The notes below the pieces were generated by a model. That model was not told where the DNA came from, made no database searches, and saw only the letters and a list, made by a program, of their open reading frames with translations. From Haplomitrium mnioides (Eukaryota; Marchantiophyta; Haplomitriopsida; Calobryales), in NCBI GenBank assembly GCA_049999725.1, contig JBNGIS010034297.1, positions 56,950-93,074 on the forward strand: a stretch of 36,125 bases of DNA, in the 5' to 3' direction. The translations under genes and the position numbers were made by a program. Shown here one piece after another: positions 22,943-32,429 of the stretch (position 1 is its first letter; each line of letters opens with the position of its first letter).

Positions 22943-23569
22943 ACTCCACAAGGTGAAGACCGCACGTAGGACACCTGGATTCGTCAGTAGTTTGGGATTA
23001 TGGAAGATATGGAGTTAGGAAGATATGGATGGTAGAGATCTTGATAGTAGATGGGTAAATTGCGACACCTGATTGTGGGGGTAGACCTTGGAGTATGACA
23101 CAAAATATATAAAGACAAATGTATTACCTTTCAGTTATTTGTCATGTTACTTGTATTCATCCGCCTTCTCTCTCAGATGTGGCATGTTATGTTGTTTGTT
23201 ACATACATGTATGAAAGTTTCAGTGAAGTGCAAAGCTCCTCCCCCTATGCTTTGCACTTTTAGTCACAACACCATACCTGCAACAGTTACTCTTTTTTAG
23301 ACAGAATCAGTATTGTAGAGAGGTACCATGGCGATAGGAAGCCAGGTCATATTTGAGCTCAGGGAGGACACACAAGAAAGATTTGGGAGGACACGCTATC
23401 GACACATCAGAAGCAGTAGACCTATATGTAAACATGGCAGTCTCTTCATCTATTAGCAACATTCATTTTTCATTTCAGTTCTTGGTGCTTACACCGATCG
23501 ATTCGCAACTGGTTCATTCTTTCATGTCTTTATTTTAGTTCTTGATTTTTCCGCTTAAGGTAGAAAACA
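22943..23569. other. unassigned, possible LTR or 3' untranslated sequence
   Basis: T-rich sequence with polyadenylation-like stretches and short open frames. A copia 2 LTR would be expected somewhere here or further upstream, but no second copy exists in the window to confirm it. Confidence 0.35.
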
Positions 23570-23733
23570 TAAACAACCACCAGAGTTTGTGATCGATCAA
23601 AACCCAGATCCATCACCCATTTGTACCAAGTACAAACCATCGCAGTCATGACCCAACAGTTGCATTTGCTAGAAATTCTAGTTTATCTATCTCATTCACA
23701 TGTACTCTCAATGAGGCAGAGGAAAGATCCACC

Positions 23734-24660
23734 ATGACATATGTGGAATCACTAAAATTTCAGGCTCTGAAACTGGATGGCTCAAACTATTGTTCTTGGT
23801 CACTTGATGTTACGACCTACTTAGCATCCAAAGCTATCCGTGAAGTCATCAACACGGATTACAACACACCCTATATGACGTAGCAAGAGCCCTCATCCTG
23901 ATTAGACACCACATGGTGGAACCCTTGAGACTTTAATACCTGAACTATCATAGTCCCCATTTACTATGGGAAACTCTGAAGCTCATATTCGACCATCTAA
24001 CAAGTACATTGTTATCTACAACAAGACATGATTAGATTAACCTACAAGTTCAAGACCATATGTCCATTGTAAACTACAAACAATGAACTATTTTGTATTG
24101 TCTCACATCCAACAATCTGCAGTCACCCCGTGACCAATGAAGAACAAACAGAGAAAACTCTATCGACATTTCCTATGAGAAATCTCATTTTGGCATCTCA
24201 ATATCGCAACATGCGATTCACTCGGTACTTTGAACTTATAGCATATATGCTACTTGCCAAAAAGCATCAACCACTCCTCGTGGAGAATGCAAAGAAGTGA
24301 CCACCATGGTCTGCTGCCCCTCATCTGAACTCCGAATCACATTTTACAAGCACTAGACTTTACCTTCACTCTAGGAATAAACATTTTCCAAAGGCAGAAG
24401 AAGGGATAACCTCAAGTTCACGGGGAGCAATAACCGCTCGACCAGTAGTCGACCTCCGACTCCTAGTCACAGGGATAGACATTCAAATCATCGTATTGCA
24501 ACAACACCAGAAAATGCGTCACAATGCACATGGAATAACAGAGAAGGCCGACAAATCTATAGAGGCCAACGAAATCTGTCTGGTCCGCGCCAACAACAAA
24601 CCACATGCAATCGATGTGGCACACATGGCCACACCCAGCTCACAATGTCATATAGAGTTC
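23734..24660 (+). pseudogene. copia 2 gag with zinc knuckle, broken
   Basis: From ATG 23734 the frame reads 'LKFQALKLDGSNYCSWSLDV' and 'TYLASKAIREVI', the typical start of copia gag, until TAG at 23881-23883. A zinc-knuckle remnant 'CNRCGTHGHTQ' is at about 24604-24636; the last cysteine is out of frame. Between them only scattered words are readable. Confidence 0.75.
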
Positions 24661-24819
24661 CCGCACACCTAGCGTGACTATACCAACAAAGCACCAGACC
24701 TCACAATCACAAGGTACAAGGCAACTTACTGGAATTGACAGACATGGATGAATATCCATAGTACAATGTACATCTTGAAAGTCATATGACTTACTCATCA
24801 CTGTCAAACCAGAAAAATA

Positions 24820-25414
24820 GATCTGAGATAGCTTGCATTGTAGACAACGGATCCTCGCACACCATTTTGCAAAACCCCAAGTATTTCTCATCAATCAAAC
24901 CTTCTTCCAAACCTATATAACAACTATTACTGGCCATAATCACATTGAAGAAAGACATGGTTCAACGACCATTATATTTCCAAATGGAACAAGACTCAAC
25001 ATCAAATTAGCAATCTATGAACCTCCAGCAACCAGAAACCTCATCAATTTCTAAGATATACGACAAAATAGTTTTCACATTCAAACTGGATCTTTTCATG
25101 ACACTGAAGTCTTCCATATCTTGAGTCCAACTACAGCAGGCTTTGACAGACGAGAATCATTCTCACTATCACCACATGGATTATATACCACAAAAATATT
25201 TTTATATCATGTCTCTACCAAATTGGTATCAACATCCATTACATGGCACAACCGCCTAGGATATCCAAGCCAAGACATGTTCTATCACATCAAAGAGGAA
25301 AGCAAAGGCATACCATAAAACATGCATCCACTGCCATTGAATACTCCATGCTTGGCATGCGCGCAAGGCAAACTGAGAACTACACCTTCTTTTGACAAAA
25401 CAACAACCACAATT
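24820..25414 (+). pseudogene. copia 2 protease and pre-integrase, broken
   Basis: The protease active site reads 'ACIVDNGSSHTIL' (about 24835-24873; canonical DSGASHT, Asp kept). In another frame follow 'TTIIFPNGTRLNI', 'APATRNLINF'-type residues, 'WHNRLGYPSQDMFYHI' (pre-integrase) and, after a TAA, 'PCLACAQGK' with the two zinc-binding cysteines. The segment ends at the insertion point of the 7.1-kb element. Confidence 0.82.
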
Positions 25415-25510
25415 AATAACCGCTGCCTTGAACTAGGAAAAGGCTACTCAGAACATGAACTTTTTTCTTTGGAAAAACTGTGATTTTTCATATCAAAAAA
25501 CATAAAAAAA
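25415..25510 (+). repeat. left terminal inverted repeat
   Basis: It aligns with the reverse complement of 32430-32525. Matching blocks in order: AA/AAC start, CTGC, TTGAAC.AGGAA (25428-25439), TACT.AG..CATG..C (about 25444-25460), GTGATTT (25480-25486) and AAAAAACAT (25495-25503). Identity is moderate with small indels, as expected for an old element. Confidence 0.65.
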
Positions 25511-25538
25511 ACGAGGTTAATTTTTAAAAACAAAAAAT

Positions 25539-25638
25539 NNNNNNNNNNNNNNNNNNNNNNNNNNNNNNNNNNNNNNNNNNNNNNNNNNNNNNNNNNNNNN
25601 NNNNNNNNNNNNNNNNNNNNNNNNNNNNNNNNNNNNNN
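25539..25638. other. assembly gap, 100 N
   Basis: 100 undetermined bases close to the left end of the inserted element. Real length is unknown, so the element may be longer than 7.1 kb. Confidence 0.99.
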
Positions 25639-27214
25639 GTGATAGAGCGAAGGTCAATTTTGTTATGCAAATTCAATCAATATTACTAGTTTTTATGAAA
25701 ATATTGGAAAACTCAAATTTGTTTAAAAACATACAAATTATGGTAAGTTTTCATCAAAAATTGCATTTATCATTGATTACAATTCTAAGCCCAAAAGTTT
25801 AAATACACGTCACAAGAAACTATTTTGAAATATGTTTCATTGCACAAAGTTTAGTTGCGCATAGACATGGTGTTTTTTTGAACTTTTTTGTTGGAAAAAT
25901 ATTACAAAACACAAAGAAAATGCCTAAAGGGACTGGAAGTCAAGGGAATGAGTTTGCAATGGTAAACACAAAAACAAAGAAAATGAAACATTGCATGGAT
26001 TTAGGAGCTTTATTTTAAACGTCAAGAAAAAAAAACTTTCAGTTTAAGTTGAAAATCTATGCAATATAAAGTGAACGTAGGCTTTCAAAATGGTTCTAGC
26101 AATTAAAAATATTTTATAATTCAACGAAACATATACAGAAACGTATCATAGTTAAGAATCAAAAAGGCAGTAACTAAAGAGATTGAATTAAGATTGTAAA
26201 CAAGAAACATGTCCAAGTTTTAGACTTGATTCAACCAAACAAAGGTCTCAAGATCTACAAAAGAGTCTATAACTTGTGTACAAACAAAGTTGTAGTCGGT
26301 AGTCTTTGTATGAAAAAGCTTAAGGGCTATACATAAGAAGTAGAACTTTTGGAAGGCATGGACTTCCACCTCAAAGTCTATGCGCATATAGGAATCCAAG
26401 CTCAACATGTGAAGACTCCACTCCAAAGTCTAGACTTGCTTAGGAATCTAAGCTCAACAAGTAAAGACTCCACCCCAAAGTCTATGTGCGCATAGGAATC
26501 CAAACTCACCATATCAACATTCCACAACAAAGACTGACAAGAAGCTAGGTTTTAGGTTTTGTAGAAGAGTTTTTGTACATTGTACGTTTCGTTTGCAAAT
26601 TAAAGTCTATACGTGCATAGGTTCACACTTCTACAATTGAGGATAAAGACTATAAATGTTCTATTTTTGCAACAAACTCTATGCATGCAAAATATTTTGA
26701 TTTCTAGTTTGGAATCTAAAAGTAAAAACGGGTACAAAGCTCTTCTTCTAAGTCAAACAACGCTAAAGATTTAAATTCTTACAACAAAGTCTCTAAAAGA
26801 AAAACAATTTGAGCAGATGCTTCAGCGAGATAATAACCTTATAAGTTGAAAGCAAAATACTGATATTTTGGAGATGAAAATATTTCTACGAAGCAAATAA
26901 AAATATTAACTTTGAGTTAAAGTTTTATTTACAGAGAACAACATTCAACTTGGAATGATTTATGGTCACAAGTTCAAGTTGGCAAAAAATCCAACAAGTT
27001 GCTAAAAATGATTTTCAAATACTTTTGGAAATAATTGTCTTTAATTATACCAGATTTGCAAATACAAAATACAAAACAAACTTCTTGAAGAACTTAGTCG
27101 TTGGTCTTGATTTCTTCAGATTCAGCTTCAGAAGATTCATCAAGGTTTGCTTGATCTGTCTTAGTGTTTATAACATTGATTGAATCTCTTTGAAACATTT
27201 TAGGATTGAGGGTT
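25639..27214. other. non-coding AT-rich part of the inserted element
   Basis: AT-rich, no recognisable coding sequence on either strand. It contains a three-unit tandem repeat (26362-26520) and single copies of the element's palindromic motif, for example around 26610. If the element once had a transposase, this is the space where it could have been lost. Confidence 0.55.
26362..26520. repeat. three 52-53 bp tandem units with a palindromic core
   Basis: Units start at 26362, 26415 and 26467. Each reads about 'actccacctcaaagtctatg', a GCGCATA-like palindrome core, then 'aggaatccaagctcaac'. The core is a diverged version of the 18-bp palindrome of the 29865-30296 array. Confidence 0.8.
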
Positions 27215-27840
27215 TTTTTATCTTTCATACTCAAATAGATTTGCTTTAATGGTAGCGAGAGTGGTTTTCATCAATTGGTTTTTTTGGGTGAGCAAAAAAT
27301 CAAATGACATAATTATGATTTGTGTCAAATAAAGTATATCAATATGTAACTTGGATTTGCATTTCCCTTTTGTTGTTGCTATTTTTTCTGGGAAGTATTG
27401 ACTAGAAAATGCATCTTCAGCCAAACAAGCAAACCATTTAACTCATACTTGTTTTGGGTTTTGCGGATCTTCCTCATCAAATGACAAAACTTTGAGAACT
27501 TTGGCAACCCAAAACAGTCTACTCTTTGGATCCAGAGACGCAATAACACAAATAAACATTCTAGCTTTCAAATCATGTAGATTGCCAAATTTATGCCCGT
27601 ATCGAGTATTGTGTGAAAGAGTTCCTTCTCGCGGCCTAGGTGCTCGATCATAGATTGCTCGACGTCTAGAAAGTATTTGTTGTACCATAGTATCTTCTTA
27701 TGTTTGTAGAGCTTGAAGCTGAGAATCTGAACAAACATTTTGAAAATCATTACAAGTGTTTGACTGTTGTTGCCTCCACTCATCCTCTGAGCGTTTAGGA
27801 TGAGTGGAGGCAACAACAGATTGTATGTGTGCATAGGACC
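27215..27840 (-). pseudogene. unrecognised gene remnant with FWVAKV...VKWF module
   Basis: One minus-strand frame runs from about 27800 down to a TAA near 27215 with only two internal stops, one of them (27443-27445, TGA) where Arg CGA would fit. In order it reads 'QILSRRRAIYDRAPRPREG', 'HDLKARMFICVIA', 'RLFWVAKVLKVLSFD', then 'VKWFACLAEDAFSSQYFPEK' and a Lys-rich end 'TLATIKANLFEYER'. The pairing of an FW.(A/G)KV strand with a later V.W(F/Y) strand looks like a small beta-barrel module (BAH- or Tudor-like), but I cannot name the family. It is divergent to the methyltransferase gene and lies inside the same element, so it may be the second gene of that element. Upstream exons were not found. 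Confidence 0.5.
27764..27819. repeat. perfect 23-bp inverted repeat with 10-nt loop
   Basis: Arms at 27764-27786 and 27797-27819 are exact reverse complements (core GCCTCCACTCATCCT). The loop is ctgagcgttt. It lies at the start of the readable part of the minus-strand gene remnant, where one arm encodes part of it. Confidence 0.95.
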
Positions 27841-28433
27841 AACACAACAACACCAATATCATGGCTTGTTGTGAATGTTGTCGCGATTGGTTTTTAAAGA
27901 ATCAAGAACAAATCCTATGCGTGCATAGGATTTGCGAACAACAAAACCAATTTTTTCAATTTGTTTTTACAACAGCTCTCCATTAAAATGAACAAAAACA
28001 AAACTTGTTGCAAGGCTAAGGTCACAACAACAATCAAATTCATTTTGTGGCCTTAGTCGACTGCTGAAAAGGTTGAAATTGAAATATAAAACACTAGAGT
28101 CTATGCGAGCATATACTCTCTTCTCAAAACTCAACTTGCTAAGAATTATTCGACTCCAATCTTCTTTGCTAAATAACTTCAAAAATATATATATCTTTTA
28201 ACTGTAAGTTGAGAAAACATAACATCTCTAGAACAAACCTTTGAGTCTAGAAAAAAAATGATGGATTAGTCAAAGGTGTTACAAGAGAAGAAAGTTTGTT
28301 ATCTTTGTCAAACTCCAAGACAAATTTTTCTCGCAAACGCTTTTTCTCGCACAAAATTAATTTGTAGAGCTCTTAACACGTAGGTTCGCTTGGTGCAAAA
28401 AAAAAAGTTAGTATATAAAGCATTGCTTGTTTT
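27841..28433. promoter_or_regulatory. intergenic region between divergent genes, with TATA box
   Basis: No coding sequence recognised. TATATAAA at 28412-28419 stands just before the first readable part of the methyltransferase gene and is a credible plus-strand TATA box. Palindrome-like words cctatgcgtgcatagg (about 27914) and tctatgcgagcata (about 28101) are members of the element's palindrome family. Confidence 0.5.
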
Positions 28434-29778
28434 GTGCCGCATTTAACTGCGGCAACATTCTTGGTTCGCGCTACATGGACTTCTTCTCAGAAGAAGAGAA
28501 AGGAGCCGGAGCCAATTGAGGCTCAGAAGAAAAAGAAACCGGCAGCAAAAAAAAAAAACCTGCACCAACACCGGTTGTTGAGGAGGAGCCAGCCCCCTCA
28601 GAATCTAAAGCAAAATCTACTTCGTCTGCCCACTCGTTTTCATCACCAAGCAGCTTGGGGTAGGACCAAGAGCAGGAGTTGGAGCCAATTCAGGCTCCAA
28701 CGTCAAGAGCAAAAAGGCAATCCCACAAGGGGTTGCGTACTTTTCAAGAAGAGAGTAGGTGGATCCTCAGACAATGTCTAAAGAGGACAAAAACAAGATA
28801 AAGAAGTTTGCAATCCAGCGCTGCAGAGTCCGCGAAGAGACCATAAAAAAAAGGCTGGAAACTTAAATCTTCCCAAGCTAAGAATGGAAAATTGGGGTCC
28901 ATTCCAAATTCAAAGATTAAATAAGGATTTTGTGGAGCTTCTTGCGCAAAGAATGCTCATGAATAAGTACGCGCATTCTTTTTTCATCATGGTTGTAGAC
29001 CCAAAGTGTGGTATCAAAGACAAGTTAGAGTTCGACATCAGGAACCTTCACAAATATTGTTACGAGATTGCAGAAGGCAATCACAATGCTACAGTAAGGT
29101 AGTTACTTATTACAAAATATAGGGTGAAGAATCGTGCTCTGTCACTCTGCAACTGTTACGTGTACGTGGGCCTCACACCAATAGAGGCCCTTATTTTTAC
29201 AACTGATGACAATTACGACCAGAGGTACAAGTTTTAGATGACGTCTATTCAAAAGGTCGAGTATTGACATAAATGATTTGTAGAAAGTGGGATGGTGTCA
29301 TCTCAAAAATTGAAAATGGAGCTAGTGCTCGAAATCCTCGACATAAAACCCAAGTCTATACTTGAGAAGACCGTGACTTCTCAAGACAACTGGTTCCAGC
29401 TAGCATTCAAAAGTGGAGAGCTCTGGAATTTATAGCAGAGCATTTTTTCAATGTGGGAGAAGAATATTATGAAAGGCCAAAAGCCAAAGGCCAAAGGATC
29501 TCTCAAGATGGAGGATATGAAGTGGACGCCGTGGAGGTCTCTTCAGGGTCTTCCAAATGAAGTCAAGATTTCTGTTTTAAAGCGGGTGGAAGCCGGAGAG
29601 CTTTCAATGGACGAGATGTCTCGGGAGGCATAGAGACACAAAGTTTTGGCTGTAATGGTAAAGAGTTTTTGTTCTGAGGTTTATTGTAATTTGTGAGAAG
29701 AGGCAAGAGAGGAGTACCCTCTTCACACTAAAGAGTCGAAGGATGGCCTCCTTTTATTCAAGCTTCGAGAAGCTTCTG

Positions 29779-30341
29779 GTAACTCTTTTCTTTGGACCTA
29801 CATTTATTTATTTGTATTTGAATTGAATATTTGGTAAATTTTTGTTGTGTTTTAGAAGTTTATGGTCCATGCCTGCATGGACATCGAAGTCCATGCTGGC
29901 ATAGACATCGAAGTCCATGCTGGCATGGACTTCGATGCCTACACGCGCTTGGACTTTGATGTCCATGCGCGCATAGACTTCGAAGTCCAAACACAAATTG
30001 ACTTTCAAGTCTATGCGCACATGGACTTCGAAGTCCAAATGCGCATCGACTTTCAGGTCCCTACGCACATTGACTTCCAAGTCCCTACACGCATTGTTTT
30101 CAAAGTCCATGTGTGTATAGACTTTGATGTTCAAGAGCACTTTGACTTTGAAGTCCATGTGAGCATGGACTTCAAAGTCCAAATGCGCGTGGACATCAAA
30201 GTCCATATGCGCATGGACTTTCAAGTCCAAGTGTTCTTGAACATCAAATTCCATACGTGCATGGACTTCAATGTCTATGCGCGCATGGACCCTAAAATGT
30301 TTTTATCACTCTTTAATGTTTTCTGTTCAATTTTTGTGCAG
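29779..30341 (+). other. probable intron of the methyltransferase gene, containing the array
   Basis: A donor-like G|GTAACT at 29778/29779 and a strong acceptor, a T-rich stretch ending TTTTTGTGCAG at 30341, bound a segment with two early stops and then the palindrome array. Downstream 'GDKTFKRQLAKKLTAAAK' continues the protein. The donor and acceptor phases disagree by one nucleotide, so either an indel has occurred or the true donor lies nearby. The alternative is that the array was translated, because the same frame runs open from 29862 into the next exon. Confidence 0.55.
29865..30296. repeat. array of 18 palindromic 24-bp units
   Basis: Each unit is an 18-bp near-palindrome, consensus GTCCATGCGCGCATGGAC, plus a 6-bp spacer of TTCGAA type, itself palindromic. 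Units start every 24 bp from 29865 to 30273 without a single indel, although bases vary freely among them. Because the consensus is self-complementary and 24 is a multiple of 3, both strands are open (reading VHARMDFE-like octapeptides). It is not a CRISPR array: there are no unique spacers. Confidence 0.93.
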
Positions 30342-30898
30342 GGGGACAAAACATTTAAACGACAACTAGCGAAGAAATTGACAGCAGCTGCGAAATGAAG
30401 GAAAAAAACTGGGGTCGAGGAAGCTCTTGAAGATCAAGACCAACCTCCCACATTGGTCTCTTATACTCTTGCTTTTCTTCTCCACTGCCAAAAGGCTAGA
30501 GAGTGGAAAGCACGACAGCAAAGTAGTGCTGCATCTCTCACAACTGAAGGAGTTGTGAGAGACAAGGAAGATGACTTAATGTCGTATGTCGATGGTCTTA
30601 ACGTGGATTTTTATCAACTCCACGAGGAGGCCAATGCTCGGCAATTGAAGGGCCTTGTGAAACCTAGGTGTTTTACTTTGGCTATTGTTGATATTCCTTA
30701 CGGGTACAACCTTAAAGAATGCAAGTATGATGATTCGGAACCTTTTTCAAAAGATAACATTTTTGATATGGTATCATCTTTTGTGGTAGCAACAACTTCG
30801 GACTTTTGGTCTTTTGTAATCATTCATTCTTCGTAGCAATTTGGTATTGTCAAGGATGCCCTTTCTAAAGTCTGTTGTACAATTGACCACGGCATGTG

Positions 30899-30999
30899 GT
30901 GAGTTGTTCTTTTATTTTTTTGTTTTTGATTTCTCTGTTTTTTTTACTTCTCTTGCGTTTTGATTGCAATGTTTGATTTGATTGTTTTTCTTTTTGTAG
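30899..30999 (+). other. intron of the methyltransferase gene, 101 nt
   Basis: Donor TG|GTGAGTTG and acceptor TTTTTGTAG|GG. Splicing joins TG to G to give Trp and brings 'IDHGMW' into frame with 'DKSNIHHSGGPQIAHAHKY'. Size, consensus and T-richness are those of a normal plant intron, which argues against a bacterial contaminant. Confidence 0.8.
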
Positions 31000-31640
31000 G
31001 GACAAAAGCAATATTCATCATTCTGGTGGTCCTCAAATCGCACATGCCCACAAGTATTGAACGGTAGGCTACTGGACTAAGGAAGGAAAGAGGAGCATGT
31101 GCCTCTTTAATTTCTAGCCTGCTTATGTGATCGGACTTCCTCGGCAGTTTATAGTTGCCATGCACTTTCAGCAAAACTTAAACATCCAAGAGATGATGCT
31201 CCTGTGAATGTTTATCAGAAGCTGCAGGCTCTCTACAATTTTTTTATTGACCATTTATCAACAAAGCAGGATTGGATCCTTGATCTTTGCTCTGCGCCTG
31301 GCGCAGGTCTTGTCTGTGCTTTAAAGTTGATGCAAAATTGCATCGCCGTGGAATATGATAGACGTCAGTCTATTTACATTCCTTAGAGGGTTTTGATGAT
31401 GGCTTCCTTGGCATCCGATGTGACTGAGCCATAGATAGTTTTTGCATACCATAAGGTACCTGTTCCTCCTAGTATTGCAGGTGCTTTTGGTGACTCTATT
31501 GTAATATTGGGGATTGGAAAGTCTCGACAAGATTCTCTAGCAACTACAGATGCTCAACTTGTGGATTAGATGAGAAAATTCCTCCTGAAAAGGATAGAGT
31601 CTAAGGATCTGTTTGAACAATTTGTATTATTAATAAAGTT

Positions 31641-32429
31641 TATGTTTTCCAAATTTTTATTTACCAAAGTTTCATCTTATTGCTCTCTCAATCTATTTCA
31701 AGTCTTTTCATCTCGATTTAGTTTGGTGGGCTTAAGAATAGTTTGATTCATATGATAATATAAGAATGGTTTGAAGTCAATTGCAAATCTAAAGATAATT
31801 TCGAGTCTTTGCGCATTGTTTAGTATTGTTGAGCATTAAGGCTATCTAGTTCTTGTTTGGATTCCTTGCGTGCATAAGCTCTCAAGTTATTGTTCAGAGT
31901 CCCTTCACCTATAAGCCAAAGGGTTCTTGTTCAATGTCTATGCTTGCATAGGCTATAGGGTTCTTGTTTAGAATCTTGGCTTACAATAGCTCTAAAGTTC
32001 TAGTTCAAAGTCCATGCGTGCACAACTTCATTGTTCTTGTTCAGAGTCTAAGCACGGATAGGATTTAGGATTCTTATTTAGAGTCTATACGTGCATAAGC
32101 TTTACGACTCTTGTTTGGAGTCTATTCTTGCATAGGATTTAATAGCTACGAGGCTCAAAGTCAGGTTCAAAGTCCTTACTCGACTAGATATTTACGTTTT
32201 CCTGTAATTTGTTTTCACCAAAAAATATATGTTTTATTTTATTTTTGATGAATTTAGTTTATTCACAATAATATGAAGTTTTTATAAAATATTTGAATAA
32301 CCAAAATGCTTGTTTTGCAAGGTATTTTCTACAAAGAAATGTTTGAAATATAATCTCAATGTAAAATATGCATTTTTTTGTTTATAAAAAACGATTTTCT
32401 TTTCAAAAAGAAGATTTCAAACGTAAATT
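31641..32429. repeat. 3' non-coding part of the inserted element with degenerate palindromic repeats
   Basis: From about 31800 to 32150 the phrase 'gttcttgttcagagtctatg' followed by 'cgtgcataggc' recurs every 40-55 bp, about seven times. The core is the same palindrome family as the 24-bp array. After 32150 the sequence is plain AT-rich up to the right terminal repeat. Confidence 0.7.

Larger units (their letters stand above)
28434..31640 (+). pseudogene. ParB-like domain fused to beta-class DNA methyltransferase, decayed, with introns
   Basis: N-terminal part (28434-28760): Lys/Glu/Pro-rich, nuclear-signal-like 'KKRKEPEPIEAQKKKK', frameshifted at a poly-A run. ParB-like part (28884-29290): 'PFQIQRLNKDFVELLAQRM', then 'YEIAEGNHNATV', resembling the ParB/Srx-fold GNHR..A box, then 'GLTPIEAL'. 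A helical linker ends in 'GLPNEVKISVLKRVEAGELS'. Methyltransferase: motif IV DIPYG (30690-30704, DPPY type) comes before the AdoMet motif I DLCSAPGAG (31282-31308) and the acidic VEYD; this order defines beta-class N4-cytosine/N6-adenine enzymes. A 101-nt GT-AG intron (30899-30999) splits a Trp codon in frame. A second intron (about 29779-30341) holds the palindrome array. There are 14 in-frame stops (9 TAG, 5 TGA) and frameshifts near 28557, 28770-28880 and 31170. Bacterial and phage methyltransferases with ParB-like N-termini are known; a plant copy with introns is unusual. Confidence 0.8.

Noticed and set aside
29865-30296. CRISPR-like array.
   Set aside because: No unique spacers: the whole 24-bp unit repeats. 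The context is eukaryotic, with introns and retrotransposons.
29808-30398. Overlapping long open frames on both strands (148 and 178 codons) as two proteins.
   Set aside because: The 24-bp unit is self-complementary and a multiple of three, so both strands are open by construction. The minus frame has no gene context. The plus frame might be translated only if the proposed intron is wrong.
28434-31640. Bacterial contamination as the source of the methyltransferase.
   Set aside because: A frame-restoring 101-nt GT-AG intron, AT-rich flanks, a TATA box and insertion inside a plant copia element all argue for a nuclear eukaryotic sequence.
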